Shown piece by piece: positions 16,278 through 26,518 of a DNA stretch of 64,000 nucleotides; positions within the stretch are counted from its first letter, which is position 1; each line of letters starts with the position of its first letter. Made by a program: the position numbers and the translations under genes. This DNA is from Gammaproteobacteria bacterium (GTDB taxonomy: Bacteria; Pseudomonadota; Gammaproteobacteria; Pseudomonadales; Pseudohongiellaceae), in assembly GCA_029253585.1 (NCBI GenBank), contig JAQWZF010000026.1, positions 62,001 to 126,000 on the forward strand. Direction: 5' to 3'. Under the pieces are notes generated by a model, which was given only the letters and a program-made list of their open reading frames with translations, was not told the origin of the DNA and made no database searches.

Positions 16278-16522
16278 TCCTCAATGATCATCAGTGAAAA
16301 AAATACCTTCAACTATAAATTTTTTGCGCCGCTCATCGACCTGCCGGGTTCTCTATAGGCGACCAATCGCCCGAAAGATTTGAAAAGCCCTATGCATAAA
16401 GTGTTCATGAAAATGATATGAGATCCGTCGGTTAGTAATTTGTTGATGTCAGTTGTAGTTGTAAAAAAGCAATAAAAACCCTAAGGTAATTCTACTAATT
16501 TGACCACAGACAGGAAGCTGCG

Positions 16523-17737
16523 ATGCGTAGACGAGATTTCTTAACCGGGTTGCCGGGCCTAGCAACAATGCCATTGATGCTGCCACAGGCTGCGCTGGCT
16601 GCGCAGTCGGCACGCCTGAAGATCACCGATGTCCGCTTGATCAGGATCAAGCTGATCGAAGACAAGGGCATTCTTGCCCGACGCGTTGATACTCCCCGTG
16701 GCGGGCTACACGTTCAGATTGGCAATTTCACCGTAACGGAAGTGCATACGGATCAAGGCCTGGTGGGCATCGGCCCCGGGATCCCTCCAGAGAACATCGA
16801 GGCCGTAAAACAACTGCTCGTCGGCAAAGATCCTTTCGATATCAATCAGCACGCCAAGGCGCTATACCGTCCGCAGCGCAGATGGGGCGCCTCGGTAGAG
16901 ATAGCGCTTTGGGATCTGCTGGGCAAAGCAACGAATTTACCGCTCTACAAGCTCTGGGGCGGTGGACGCGATAAAGTCCTGCCCTACGCGGCAATGTGGG
17001 GCATCGGCACCGTAGAAGACAGGGTGGAAATAGCTATTGGACTCAAAGAGGACGGCTGGCGTGCCATTAAATTACGTTCGGGGTTCAGAACGATGGAGGA
17101 GGATATCCGCGTCGTGGAGTTGGTTCGAGACGCGGTAGGCGATGACTTCCATATCCTTTGCGATGGCAACAAGGCACCCGGCGACGCAGACGCCAATGGT
17201 GAGGACCCGACACTCTGGAACTTTAAGCGTGCCTACGACACGGCGATGGAGTACCAGCGACTCAACGTCTATTGGCTCGAGGAGCCACTGCCCCGCTATA
17301 ACTACGAGCAGTTAGCGGAGCTCAACCGGCTCATTGCTATGCCGATGGCCGGCGCCGAGGCAAACTGGGGCATCCATGAGTTCAGGTGGCTTCTTGAGCA
17401 AGGATGTTTCGACGTCCTCATGCCGGAGATTGGCGATATAGGGCCGCTAATGTCCCGCACTGTCGGAACCCTAGCGGCGGCGTACAACAGGCAAGTCTCG
17501 CCGCACTCGGCGCCGTTTGAACGGCGCTTAGTCAATATCTGCGGGATTCACCTTATCGCATCCATGCCAAACGCGCCGATAACAGAGTTCATTCACGAAC
17601 CGCCGCACGCGGATATCTTCGAGGGCTGGCAGGTCTTCGAGAACCCGCCCGTCCTGGAAGCGGACGGACAAATTAAAGTACCTCAGGGCCCGGGCCTCGG
17701 GGTTACGTTCAGGGAGGATCTGATCGAAAAATTCTGA
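16523..17737 (+). CDS. Tat-exported enolase-superfamily dehydratase (mandelate racemase-like)
   Basis: A 404-residue protein with a twin-arginine signal (MRRRDFLTG, cleavage near ALAAQ). The mature part is an enolase-superfamily enzyme: capping domain, then a barrel with base motif K-L-R-S-G near residue 180, metal ligands D in C-D-G-N-K (near 214), E in W-L-E-E-P-L (near 253) and E in G-A-E-A-N (near 280), and a His in S-P-H-S-A-P (near 325). The family abstracts the proton alpha to a carboxylate; sugar-acid dehydration is the commonest reaction. Export of such an enzyme is unusual. It appears monocistronic, with GGAAG before the ATG. Confidence 0.85.
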   Translation: MRRRDFLTGLPGLATMPLMLPQAALAAQSARLKITDVRLIRIKLIEDKGILARRVDTPRGGLHVQIGNFTVTEVHTDQGLVGIGPGIPPENIEAVKQLLVGKDPFDINQHAKALYRPQRRWGASVEIALWDLLGKATNLPLYKLWGGGRDKVLPYAAMWGIGTVEDRVEIAIGLKEDGWRAIKLRSGFRTMEEDIRVVELVRDAVGDDFHILCDGNKAPGDADANGEDPTLWNFKRAYDTAMEYQRLNVYWLEEPLPRYNYEQLAELNRLIAMPMAGAEANWGIHEFRWLLEQGCFDVLMPEIGDIGPLMSRTVGTLAAAYNRQVSPHSAPFERRLVNICGIHLIASMPNAPITEFIHEPPHADIFEGWQVFENPPVLEADGQIKVPQGPGLGVTFREDLIEKF

Positions 17738-18071
17738 GCGCACGACAGCGCACCGCAAGACCAGCGCGGAATCCTGTTGATACCGCTTTTACTGCGAATC
17801 AAAGTTAGCAAGGAAGCGGATAAATAAAGAGAGCAGAATGAATACAGTACGGTATTTATCCTCCCTCTGTCCTAACTGAAGATCATTTTTTGCTATTTTT
17901 AGTAGTACCCCCGCTTATTTATCGCGCATAAACAGGGCTTTGTACCCTTTCAGCCTATTACCTTGATCCGTCCCGCATTTTCCCCTCGCGTTTTACCATG
18001 AAACTCTAGTATTATACCGCACCATTTTTGACCTAATTAAACAGCTAACCTTTTAACCTTTAGGCAGCACA
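17738..18071. other. Intergenic region before the EF-G gene
   Basis: About 330 bases with no credible ORF or RNA gene. It is AT-rich towards the EF-G gene, with promoter-like TAGTATTATACC about 60 bases before the start and a TTTAGG near the start codon. No strong terminator follows the enolase-superfamily gene. Confidence 0.5.
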
Positions 18072-20165
18072 ATGACTGATTTATCACTATATAGAAACAT
18101 AGGTATTTTCGCCCACGTTGACGCCGGTAAAACCACTACCACAGAGCGCATTCTCAAGCTAACCGGTAAAATCCATAAAACCGGAGAAGTGCATGATGGT
18201 GCAGCAACAACGGATTTCATGGATCAGGAGAAAGAGCGCGGGATTACTATTCAGTCTGCTGCGACCACCTGTTTTTGGAAAGATCACCGTCTTAATATTA
18301 TTGACACCCCGGGTCACGTTGATTTCACTGTTGAGGTGTATCGCTCGCTTAAAGTGCTGGATGGCGGCGTTGGTGTTTTTTGCGGCTCTGGCGGTGTTGA
18401 GCCCCAGTCAGAGACTAACTGGCGCTATGCCAATGACTCGGAAGTATCGCGTATAATCTTCGTTAACAAACTGGACCGGGTAGGCGCAGACTTCCTTAAA
18501 GTTGTTGGTCAAGTAGAGAACATTCTCGGCGCAAACCCTCTGGTCATGGTTTTACCAATAGGCACCGAAGAGGATTTCATAGGTATCGTTGACCTTCTCA
18601 CGCGCAAATCACATATTTGGCCTGATCCGGGCAACCCTGAAAAATTCGAAATTGGCGATGTACCAGAAGACATGGTCGATCTGGTAGAGGAATATCGCGA
18701 GAAGTTAATTGAAATGGCTGTCGAGCAAGACGATGACGTGATGGAGTCTTATCTAGACGGCGTAGAGCCGTCGATCGATGACATTAAGCGTTGCATCCGC
18801 AAGGGCACGATCGCCCTCGACTTCTTCCCTACTTATTGCGGTTCTGCGTTCAAAGACAAAGGTATTCAATTGGTATTGGATGCGGTTGTTGATTTCCTGC
18901 CCGATCCAACTCAGGTTCCACCTCAGCCTCTAATGGATGAAGAAGGCGAGCCCAACGGTGAGCTTGCCCTGGTTGATGAGACTGAGCCATTTCGCGCATT
19001 AGCGTTCAAGATCATGGAGGACCGCTTTGGCGCCCTGACTTTTGTTAGAGTGTATTCCGGTGTGCTAAACAAAGGCGACACCATTTTAAATGCATTCACA
19101 GGTAAAACCGAGCGCATTGGCCGCATGGTAGAAATGCATGCCGACGACCGTGCTGAAATTGACAGAGCCCAAGCTGGTGACATATTCGCCATCGTTGGCA
19201 TGAAGAATGTACAAACTGGCCACACCTTATGTAGCGCCGACCAGCCCTGTACTCTGGAACCGATGGTTTTCCCCGATCCGGTTATATCAATTGCGGTATC
19301 ACCTAAAGACAAGAGCAGTGTTGACAAGTTGGGCGTTGCGATTGGGAAAATGATAGCGGAAGACCCTTCTTTTCGAGTTGAAACAGACGAAGACTCAGGC
19401 GAAACCATTCTTAAAGGAATGGGCGAGCTACACCTTGATATTAAAGTCGATATTTTGAGTCGTACGTACGGTGTTGATCTGGAAGTGGGCGCACCTCAGG
19501 TCGCCTACCGAGAAACAATTACCCAGGAAATCGAAGACTCCTACACGCACAAGAAGCAGTCAGGTGGTTCCGGTCAATTCGGTAAGATTGATTACCGTAT
19601 CAAGCCCGGCGAGCCAGGCACTGGCTATGTATTTAGCTCCAGTGTTGTGGGTGGTAACGTACCGAAAGAATTCTTCCCCGCCATTGAGAAAGGTTTCCAA
19701 GGCATGATGGAAGAGGGTCCAATAGCGGGCTTTCCGGTACTGGACGTAGAAATCGAGCTATATGACGGCGGCTTCCACGCAGTGGATTCATCGGCGGTAG
19801 CTTTCGAACTTGCCTCAAGAGGCGCTTATCGTCAGTCAATGCCTAAAGCCGGACCCGAGCTAATCGAACCGATCATGAAGGTAGATGTATTTACGCCGGA
19901 AGATCATATGGGCGATGTGATTGGCGATTTAAACCGTCGTCGCGGCATGATCAAAGATCAGGACACTGGCACTACGGGTATTCGTATTAAAGCCGATGTG
20001 CCTCTTTCTGAAATGTTTGGCTACATTGGTAGCCTGCGAACAATGACCTCGGGCCGCGGTCAGTTCTCTATGGAGTTCTCTCATTACATGCAATGTCCAA
20101 AGTCGGTCTCTGACGCCGTTGTTGAAGCTGAAAAAGAAAGACAGGAAGCAAAAGCCAAGAAGTAA
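18072..20165 (+). CDS. fusA: Translation elongation factor G
   Basis: A 697-residue GTPase with all EF-G domains. The G domain has A-H-V-D-A-G-K-T-T (residues 14-22), the switch segment [16 protein letters not shown] and N-K-L-D. Domain II starts near residue 310 ([13 protein letters not shown]), followed by domain III ([12 protein letters not shown]), domain IV (residues about 480-600, GGSGQFG) and domain V ([15 protein letters not shown]). EF-G drives ribosomal translocation and recycling with EF-Tu-like GTP hydrolysis. The sequence resembles the second, stand-alone EF-G of Pseudomonas-type bacteria: no rpsG, rpsL or tuf genes flank it. A terminator follows. Confidence 0.95.
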   Translation: MTDLSLYRNIGIFAHVDAGKTTTTERILKLTGKIHKTGEVHDGAATTDFMDQEKERGITIQSAATTCFWKDHRLNIIDTPGHVDFTVEVYRSLKVLDGGVGVFCGSGGVEPQSETNWRYANDSEVSRIIFVNKLDRVGADFLKVVGQVENILGANPLVMVLPIGTEEDFIGIVDLLTRKSHIWPDPGNPEKFEIGDVPEDMVDLVEEYREKLIEMAVEQDDDVMESYLDGVEPSIDDIKRCIRKGTIALDFFPTYCGSAFKDKGIQLVLDAVVDFLPDPTQVPPQPLMDEEGEPNGELALVDETEPFRALAFKIMEDRFGALTFVRVYSGVLNKGDTILNAFTGKTERIGRMVEMHADDRAEIDRAQAGDIFAIVGMKNVQTGHTLCSADQPCTLEPMVFPDPVISIAVSPKDKSSVDKLGVAIGKMIAEDPSFRVETDEDSGETILKGMGELHLDIKVDILSRTYGVDLEVGAPQVAYRETITQEIEDSYTHKKQSGGSGQFGKIDYRIKPGEPGTGYVFSSSVVGGNVPKEFFPAIEKGFQGMMEEGPIAGFPVLDVEIELYDGGFHAVDSSAVAFELASRGAYRQSMPKAGPELIEPIMKVDVFTPEDHMGDVIGDLNRRRGMIKDQDTGTTGIRIKADVPLSEMFGYIGSLRTMTSGRGQFSMEFSHYMQCPKSVSDAVVEAEKERQEAKAKK

Positions 20166-20189
20166 GCTTATATTCTTGTATTTGAGAGG

Positions 20190-20226
20190 AAGGCTCCGTT
20201 AAAGTTCTTTATCGGGGCCTTTTTTA
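20190..20226 (+). terminator. Rho-independent terminator after EF-G
   Basis: AAGGCTCCG pairs with CGGGGCCTT (one G-T wobble or mismatch) around an AT-rich loop and runs into TTTTTT. Confidence 0.85.
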
Positions 20227-20330
20227 TGGGGCAGTAAGGCGATATACAAATAGCTCTGGCTCAATAAGCCACCTTTTCACGGACCTCTCACGATCCTCTT
20301 GCTTGGCCTACAATCCGCAAAAAATTCAGC

Positions 20331-22244
20331 CTAGGAGTTACGCAGCTTTTCCAGTTCTTCCCAGCGCTCGTAGACCTGATCGAGTTGAGTCTGCAGGTCA
20401 GCGGCCTGCTTGAGTGTTTTCTCGACAAACTTTCCACCGTCGTCCGTATTGTCATAGAACTCCGGTTTCGACATCAGCTGTTCCAGTTCGGCCTGTTGCT
20501 TCTCTAACTCTTCAATTGTTGCAGGTAGTGCATCTAGCTCGCGCTGATCTTTATAGGAGAGCTTCTTTGTGGAAACCTTCTTCGGCTCTGGGATTTTCTC
20601 CACCGACTTGGCTGGCTTCTCTGCCCCACTTGCTTTCTCACTGCCTTCGAAGCTGAATAGTTTGCCGCCCTTGCGCGACCAGTCACTGTAACCGCCCACG
20701 TACTCGCCGATCTTGCCATCGCCTTCGAACACCGTGATGCTAGTCACTACATTGTCCATGAACTGCCTGTCGTGGCTAACGAGTAGCACGGTCCCATCAA
20801 ACTTCAGCAGAATGTCTTCGAGAAGCTCCAGGGTTTCGATATCCAGATCATTGGTCGGCTCGTCCAGCACCAAAATATTCGCCGGTCGACTAAAAACCTT
20901 CGCAAGAATCGCGCGATTCTGCTCTCCACCGGAGAGCGCTTTAGCCGGGGTACGGATTCTATCTGGCACGAACAGGAAGTCGCCTAGATAACTGATCACA
21001 TGCTTGCTCTGCCCATTAATCTCGATGTAGTCCTGACCACCACTTACGTTGTCGATCAGGTTCTTCTCCATGTCCAGATGCTCACGCAGCTGGTCGAAGT
21101 AGGCGATCTGTAGTTTTGATCCGAGTTTTACCGTGCCTTCTTGCGCTGTTAGCTTACCCAGCAGGATCTTTAGCAGAGTCGATTTACCGGCGCCGTTCGC
21201 ACCGACGATTCCGATACGATCACCGCGCATAACCGTCGTTGAAAAATCCTTGATGACAGTTCTGCCATCGAAGCTATGACTTATGCCTTCCAACTCGGCG
21301 ACAATTTTTCCTGAATTCTCGGTGTTGTTCAGCTTGAACTTCGCTCTGCCTTGAAGTTCTCTGCGCTCGCTTCTCTCGCGGCGCAAAGCCTCCAGTGCGC
21401 GGACCCTACCCTCGTTGCGCGTCCGCCTGGCTTTTATGCCCTGCCTGATCCAGACTTCTTCCTGCGCCAATTTCTTATCGGACAGTTTGTTCGCTTTATC
21501 TTCACTCGCCAGTTGCTGTTCGCGAAAGTCTAGAAACTTCTGGAATGTTCCCTCGAACTCATACAGATGACCCCTATCGATCTCTACGATCTTGTTCACC
21601 ACGTTCTGCAGGAAAGTTCTGTCGTGAGTAACCAGCAATACTGCGCCGTTATAGTCCTGCAGTTGTTTCTCCAGCCATTCTATCGCTGGCACATCGAGGT
21701 GGTTAGTCGGCTCATCGAGAAGCAAAAATTCGGGCTCCCTTACCAGTGCCCTAGCCAATGCCACACGCTTGCGCCAGCCACCTGACAGCTCCGACATTAA
21801 TTTATTCGCGGGTAGTTGCAGCTGGGTGATGACGGTATCTACTTTCTGCCCCAGGCTCCAACCCTGCTTCGCCTCTAGCTGTCCCTGAACCCGCTCCAAC
21901 TCGGACATATCGGTGTTCTCGTAGTCGGTAATGAGGTGATGATACCGCTTCAGTAGCTCACCCACTTCGGCGAGACCACCTGCAACCATGTCATACACAG
22001 ATTGCTCGTCGGCCTCGGGCAGGGATTGTTCCAGCCAGGCGACTTCTACTCCGGGTCTGAGCCAGCGCTCTCCGCTATCTGGCTGCATGGAGCCGGCAAT
22101 CACTTTCATGAATGTTGTCTTACCGGCGCCGTTGCGTCCCAGCAAACCGATCTTGGTGCCTTTCTTCAGGGTGAAATCCACTTCATCCAGAAGAATGTGA
22201 GTACCAAAATTAAGAGAGACTTTATCGAGGCGTACTAAGGGCAT
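20331..22244 (-). CDS. uup: ABC-F ATPase, Uup type
   Basis: A 637-residue cytosolic protein with two ABC ATPase domains and no membrane segments. Walker A motifs are G-R-N-G-A-G-K-T-T (residue 35) and G-A-N-G-A-G-K-S-T (near 351). The signature motifs are L-S-G-G-W-R-K-R and L-S-G-G-E-Q-N-R. The ABC-F linker (residues about 240-310) is rich in Arg and Glu. The C-terminal 70 residues form a coiled coil (IEELEKQQAELEQL), which is the Uup hallmark and binds DNA in E. coli Uup. ABC-F proteins act on ribosomes; loss of Uup raises precise transposon excision. It is convergent with EF-G and monocistronic. Confidence 0.93.
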   Translation of the reverse strand: MPLVRLDKVSLNFGTHILLDEVDFTLKKGTKIGLLGRNGAGKTTFMKVIAGSMQPDSGERWLRPGVEVAWLEQSLPEADEQSVYDMVAGGLAEVGELLKRYHHLITDYENTDMSELERVQGQLEAKQGWSLGQKVDTVITQLQLPANKLMSELSGGWRKRVALARALVREPEFLLLDEPTNHLDVPAIEWLEKQLQDYNGAVLLVTHDRTFLQNVVNKIVEIDRGHLYEFEGTFQKFLDFREQQLASEDKANKLSDKKLAQEEVWIRQGIKARRTRNEGRVRALEALRRERSERRELQGRAKFKLNNTENSGKIVAELEGISHSFDGRTVIKDFSTTVMRGDRIGIVGANGAGKSTLLKILLGKLTAQEGTVKLGSKLQIAYFDQLREHLDMEKNLIDNVSGGQDYIEINGQSKHVISYLGDFLFVPDRIRTPAKALSGGEQNRAILAKVFSRPANILVLDEPTNDLDIETLELLEDILLKFDGTVLLVSHDRQFMDNVVTSITVFEGDGKIGEYVGGYSDWSRKGGKLFSFEGSEKASGAEKPAKSVEKIPEPKKVSTKKLSYKDQRELDALPATIEELEKQQAELEQLMSKPEFYDNTDDGGKFVEKTLKQAADLQTQLDQVYERWEELEKLRNS

Positions 22245-22586
22245 AAGAGTAGTGACATGAACATAAAATGGGCACTTAAAAAATAGCTACTTAAAGAATA
22301 GCTGCGTGAGCAAAACGCTAACTGCAATTGGGCGGCCAGTCTACCCTATAGACTGCGAAAATAGGGAAATGGTGAAGGATTAAACTCATACATCTGCGCA
22401 CGGTGCAGGCGAGGTACAAGTAGAAACTTATTGGCCTATTTGACCACCCCGGTGGTTACTTTCTTAGTATTAGGAATATTAACTATATATTTATCAATAA
22501 CTTAAATATTGGTACGGATGCTGCTTTAATAGATCCTGTATACAGAAAATTCTGTGTGAACAAGGTGCTATCTGGAGGTAAGAGCT
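22245..22586. other. AT-rich intergenic region between divergent genes
   Basis: About 340 bases with no ORF of note. It probably holds the promoters of uup (leftward) and the small membrane gene (rightward). The stretch 22470-22515 is strongly AT-rich (TATATATTTATCAATAAC). Confidence 0.5.
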
Positions 22587-22939
22587 GTGAACCCAAAACA
22601 ATTTGAGAATCAATTGCTGCCACTACTACTGAAGGGAGCGGGGCTGGTCCTGGTGGGCATACTCGCCCTGCTTGGACTCATAGGACTGGTTCTTTCCGTA
22701 ATTCCCGGAATCCTGTTTCTGTTTTCGCGGCATTGCTACAGGCAAAGATTTCCAGTCGCTTCGACACGCTGCTAAACAGCAATAGCCAGATGAGGAATTG
22801 GCGTAGTCGCTGGGACAGGTCTAACTCACTGCCTCTACTACAGCGAGTAAAATTGTCTTTCTGGGTACTCGCTAGAGCTGTGGTGAATGGCGTTGAGGCC
22901 GCTGCCAATTCACTGAACAAGGCTAGAGCCGAGAACTAG
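22587..22939 (+). pseudogene. Small membrane protein split by a frameshift
   Basis: GTG 22587, preceded by GGAGGTAAG, opens MNPKQFENQLLPLLLKGAGL and a long hydrophobic helix ending VIPGILFL. The sequence then resumes in the next frame as FAALLQAKISSRF and continues to TAG 22939 with a basic, helical tail (RAVVNGVEAAANSL). A one-base shift near 22722, at a run of four T, separates the halves. Together they give about 117 residues with one or two membrane helices. I do not recognise the family. The stop overlaps the stop of the opposing oxidoreductase gene in a shared CTAG. Sequencing error at the T run is a real alternative. Confidence 0.6.
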
Positions 22940-24102
22940 TCCAACTGCTGCCAGATATTTCCCTGGGCATTCGAGGCAACCGCCTTGTCGATGAAACGCA
23001 TGCCACGCAGACCGTCTGCGATACCCGGCACCAGCAGAGCATCGGGGTCGCAGGCCTGCTTGTTCTTGCGAGCATTCAACTGCGTAGCGATATCTGTGTA
23101 GATTGTAGCGAAGGCTTCCAGAAAGCCTTCTGAGTGGCCTGCGGGCAGACGAGTAGAGTAGCCGGATGCTGCATCGATACTGGCGCTGCCTCGGGAGAGA
23201 ATCTCTCGATTGCCACTCAGTGCCGTAAAATTTAGATAATTCGGGTTCTCCTGCGACCAATCGATGCCAGCCTTGTCGCCATAGATTCGGATGCGCAGAG
23301 CATTCTCATTGCCCGTTGCCACCTGACTGGACCAGAGGCTCCCTTTGGCCCCGTTGTTAAAGCGCAGCAGCATGTTCGCATTGTCGTCGAGTTTGCGCTG
23401 ACCCACGAAGGAGTTCAGGTCGGCAAGCAACTGAGTTGCGCGCAGCCCGCTAATGAACTCAGCCAGGTGGAACGCGTGGGTGCCAATATCACCGATGCAA
23501 CCACCGGCACCTGCCTTCTCAGGGTCGGTTCGCCAGGCTGCCTGTTTCTGGTCGGAGTCTTCCAGGTTGGTGGCTAACCAATCTTGCGAATACTCGACCT
23601 GCACCATCCGTATCTCGCCGAGCTTGCCCTGCGCTATCAACTGTCGCGCCAGACGCACCATAGGGTAGGCGCTATAGTTATAGGTTACGGCAAACAACAG
23701 CCCACTGCTGTCTGCCAGTTCGGCTAGCTCTTCGGCCTGCGCGAGTGTCGCCGTTAGCGGCTTATCGCAGATTACATGGACGTCTGCACGCAGCAATGCT
23801 GCAGCTGCCGGATAGTGCAGATGATTAGGTGTAACGATGGCACAGACTTCTATCCCATCTTCTCTGGCTGCCTCAGCCAGGGCCATCTCTTCAAAGCTTG
23901 CGTAACTGCGGTCGCTGTTGATGCCCACTTCGGCAGCAGATGCTGCCGCCGTTTGCGCATCTGCGCTTAGGGCGCCGGCCACTAACTCGAAGCGACCATC
24001 CAGTCGGGCTGCAATGCGATGTACCTCGCCGATGAAGGCGCCCTGCCCACCGCCTATCATGCCCAATCTAAGTTTGGGCTGAGCTGATTTGTTATCCGTC
24101 AT
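22936..24102 (-). CDS. Gfo/Idh/MocA-family oxidoreductase
   Basis: A 388-residue cytosolic dehydrogenase. An N-terminal Rossmann fold begins LRLGMIGGGQGAFIG (residues 11-25, glycine-rich NAD(P) loop). The E-x-x-I-x-C-D-K-P-L-T segment near residue 113 supplies the catalytic Lys of the family. The C-terminal alpha/beta domain has the G-G-x-x-x-D-x-G-x-H motif (G-G-C-I-G-D-I-G-T-H-A near 200). These enzymes oxidise or reduce sugars, inositols or pseudo-sugars. The upstream neighbour, 20 bases away, is a xylose-isomerase-like TIM barrel, and a sugar-binding protein follows further upstream, so a cyclitol or keto-sugar pathway is likely. Confidence 0.92.
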   Translation of the reverse strand: MTDNKSAQPKLRLGMIGGGQGAFIGEVHRIAARLDGRFELVAGALSADAQTAAASAAEVGINSDRSYASFEEMALAEAAREDGIEVCAIVTPNHLHYPAAAALLRADVHVICDKPLTATLAQAEELAELADSSGLLFAVTYNYSAYPMVRLARQLIAQGKLGEIRMVQVEYSQDWLATNLEDSDQKQAAWRTDPEKAGAGGCIGDIGTHAFHLAEFISGLRATQLLADLNSFVGQRKLDDNANMLLRFNNGAKGSLWSSQVATGNENALRIRIYGDKAGIDWSQENPNYLNFTALSGNREILSRGSASIDAASGYSTRLPAGHSEGFLEAFATIYTDIATQLNARKNKQACDPDALLVPGIADGLRGMRFIDKAVASNAQGNIWQQLD

Positions 24103-24122
24103 CGTATAACCCGTAGTGATTC

Positions 24123-25178
24123 CTAGTCGATTCCCAGAATACGTTTGTTCGCTTCCATATCGCTGCCACCATCCGCGAAATCATCGAAGGCTTTGTCGGT
24201 GACATGAATGATGTGCTTGCGAATAAACTCGGCCCCCTCTCTGGCGCCGTCCTCGGGATGCTTGAGGCAGCATTCCCATTCCAACACTGCCCAGCCTTCG
24301 AAGTCCATGGCAGCGAGTTTGGAAAACATAGCTTTAAAATCTACCTGACCGTCTCCCAAGGAGCGGAACCTGCCGGCCCGATCTACCCAACTCTGATAAC
24401 CACCATAGACACCTTGTTTGGCTGTAGGATTAAACTCTGCATCTTTTATATGCACCATCTTGATCCGGTCTTGATAGGCATCCATGAACGCCAGATAGTC
24501 TAGTTGCTGTAGAACCATATGACTGGGATCGAAGAGAATATTGCAGCGAGGGTGGTGGTTGACTCTCTCTAGAAACATGTCGAAGGTACTACCGTCGTGC
24601 AAGTCTTCGCCGGGGTGAATCTCATAGCAGACGTTGACACCTGCCTCATCGAACGCGTTGAGGATGGGCAGCCAGCGTTTGCCAAGCTCATCGAATGCCG
24701 TCTCTACCAAACCCGCTGGGCGCTGTGGCCAGGGGTAGAAATAGGGCCAGGCTAATGCGCCGGGAAAGGTCGCGTGGTCCGTAAGGCCGAGATTCTTCGA
24801 GGCCTTGGCTGCTAGCAACATCTGCTCGCAAGCCCACTGCTGTCTTGCGCCTGGATTGCCTCTAACGTGTTCGGCGGCAAAGCCATCGAACATCTCGTCG
24901 TAGGCGGGATGAACGGCTACCAGCTGCCCTTGCAGGTGCGTTGATAGCTCGGTTATCTCGACATTGTGCTCGGCGAGTGTTTCCTTGATCTCGTCGCAGT
25001 AGTCTACGCTCTCGGCCGCCTGTGATAGGTCGATCAGGCGTTCATCCCAGCTGGGAATCTGCACAGCCTTGAATCCGCATTCTGCCACCCAGGAAGCGAT
25101 GGCATCGAGTGAGTTGAATGGCGACTCGTCTGCTGCGAATTGCGCGAGAAAAACTGCGGGGCCTTTTATAGTTTTCAT
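24123..25178 (-). CDS. Sugar phosphate isomerase/epimerase (xylose-isomerase-like TIM barrel)
   Basis: A 351-residue AP-endonuclease-2-type TIM barrel. Metal-site segments are visible: the E-I-T-E-L-S-T-H-L strand near residue 90, V-C-Y-E-I-H-P-G-E-D near 187, D-P-S-H near 218 (I-L-F-D-P-S-H-M-V), V-H-I-K-D-A near 248 and W-A-V-L-E-W-E-C near 297. Relatives include inosose dehydratase and 3-keto-sugar epimerases, which pair with Gfo/Idh/MocA dehydrogenases as here. No signal peptide is present, so it is cytosolic. It probably forms an operon with the downstream oxidoreductase; the exact substrate is unknown. Confidence 0.88.
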   Translation of the reverse strand: MKTIKGPAVFLAQFAADESPFNSLDAIASWVAECGFKAVQIPSWDERLIDLSQAAESVDYCDEIKETLAEHNVEITELSTHLQGQLVAVHPAYDEMFDGFAAEHVRGNPGARQQWACEQMLLAAKASKNLGLTDHATFPGALAWPYFYPWPQRPAGLVETAFDELGKRWLPILNAFDEAGVNVCYEIHPGEDLHDGSTFDMFLERVNHHPRCNILFDPSHMVLQQLDYLAFMDAYQDRIKMVHIKDAEFNPTAKQGVYGGYQSWVDRAGRFRSLGDGQVDFKAMFSKLAAMDFEGWAVLEWECCLKHPEDGAREGAEFIRKHIIHVTDKAFDDFADGGSDMEANKRILGID

Positions 25179-25235
25179 AGCTTGGTCACTGATTTGAAAA
25201 GTTGGTTCCCTTAACGCTAGTTAATTAGCTGCGCT

Positions 25236-26180
25236 TTAGAACGGAGAATCTGGAAAATAGTATTCGGCAGCATTCTCTTGAGTGATAAGTGGAGACCCAA
25301 GAATATACTCGCCATTAACAGGCACCTGAGAAGTGAATTTCAGCATGGTTAACTCCATAGCGGTCTCTATCATTGCCGGCGGATACAGAACATCGACGGG
25401 AGTTAGCTTGTCGCCATCCATGACGCGACGCACCATGTCTTTCATGCCACCGCCACCGACGATAAAGAGATCGTCCTGACGCCTTGCCTGGCGCACTGCC
25501 TGAATCACACCGATGGCGATATCATCGTCTTGCGCCCAGACCGCATCGATCTTGGGAAAGCGCGCCAGGAAATCCTGCATGACGCTGAAACCATCATCGC
25601 GATTCCAGTTTGCATGCTGATCGTCCAGCACATTGACGTTACTACCTTCCAGTTCGGCCATAAAGCCGTCGAAGCGCTGCGTGTCGATCACTGTAGGGAT
25701 TCCGCGCAACACGACTATGTCACCACCGCCGCTTAGCGCCTCTTTTATGTATTCGGCGGATACTCTGCCCATCTCGGCATTGTTGCCGGCCACATAGACA
25801 TCGGCTATGCCTTCTTCACTTAGCCCTCTATCAACAACGGTAACGAATACTCCGCGGCGCTTAACATTACGCACGGGGCCGGTCAGAGGTGCCGATTCGA
25901 AGGGCAAGATAACCAGAGCGTCGATATTGTGGATCGCTACCAAGTCTTCCAAGTCGTTAGCTTGCTCGGAGGCGCTATTCGCCGTAACCAGAACGATGCG
26001 CAGGTCTGGGTTAGCCGCTTCGAGCCGCGCCTTGGACTGCTCGGCATGAAAGTTCAAGCCTCCTGCCCAACCGTGGGTAGCCGACGGAATGGAGACGCCG
26101 ATAGTAACGGTTTGGGCAATTGCGCCCGATGCAAAACTCAGCAACAAGGTTGCTAGCAATATGAGAATTCTGGATGGCAT
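25236..26180 (-). CDS. Periplasmic sugar-binding protein (RbsB-like), no partner permease in view
   Basis: A 314-residue protein with a signal peptide (core residues 4-22, SGAIAQ-T) and the type I periplasmic-binding fold: TIGVSIPSATHGWAGG, then NDLEDLVAIHNIDALVILPF, VTVVDRG near residue 137, and the hinge A-V-W-A-Q-D-D-D-I-A-I-G near 212. RbsB/XylF-type proteins deliver sugars to ABC importers, or act as chemoreceptor ligands. No ABC ATPase or permease gene adjoins it. It heads a minus-strand group with the TIM-barrel and Gfo/Idh/MocA genes, so the three probably serve one sugar-like substrate. Confidence 0.88.
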   Translation of the reverse strand: MPSRILILLATLLLSFASGAIAQTVTIGVSIPSATHGWAGGLNFHAEQSKARLEAANPDLRIVLVTANSASEQANDLEDLVAIHNIDALVILPFESAPLTGPVRNVKRRGVFVTVVDRGLSEEGIADVYVAGNNAEMGRVSAEYIKEALSGGGDIVVLRGIPTVIDTQRFDGFMAELEGSNVNVLDDQHANWNRDDGFSVMQDFLARFPKIDAVWAQDDDIAIGVIQAVRQARRQDDLFIVGGGGMKDMVRRVMDGDKLTPVDVLYPPAMIETAMELTMLKFTSQVPVNGEYILGSPLITQENAAEYYFPDSPF

Positions 26181-26518
26181 AGATCTGTCCTTTTTACTCT
26201 TTAGCTCTTTGCAAAGCTGATCGACTATTTCTGTGATTTACGTTGCGCGATAGCCTTAAACATAGGCGGGCTAATGCGATCGGACATCCAGTATAGCGAA
26301 TCATAGGATTTCTGCTACTCGGTTCAATCTAGGAATTCTATCCATGGGAATAGTTTCTATTTTATGCATTTATTTGCGCTGTTATCATCCGCCAAACCCC
26401 TATTTGGTGGGACTCTTAGCGCCGCTTCAGAAAAGACCAGACTGCCGTTTTAAGAGTATTCATTGGGTTCAGTCCCGAGAACTTATTCCTCCTCGGCTAC
26501 CACCCAGAGAATTAGCCC
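26181..26518. other. Intergenic region between divergent genes
   Basis: About 340 bases. No supported gene, RNA or repeat seen; it presumably contains the promoters for the sugar-binding protein (leftward) and the broken MATE gene (rightward). Confidence 0.45.

Noticed and set aside
26460..26480. GGGTTCAGTCCC as a tRNA T-arm
   Set aside because: No acceptor stem, anticodon arm or CCA context could be assembled around it.
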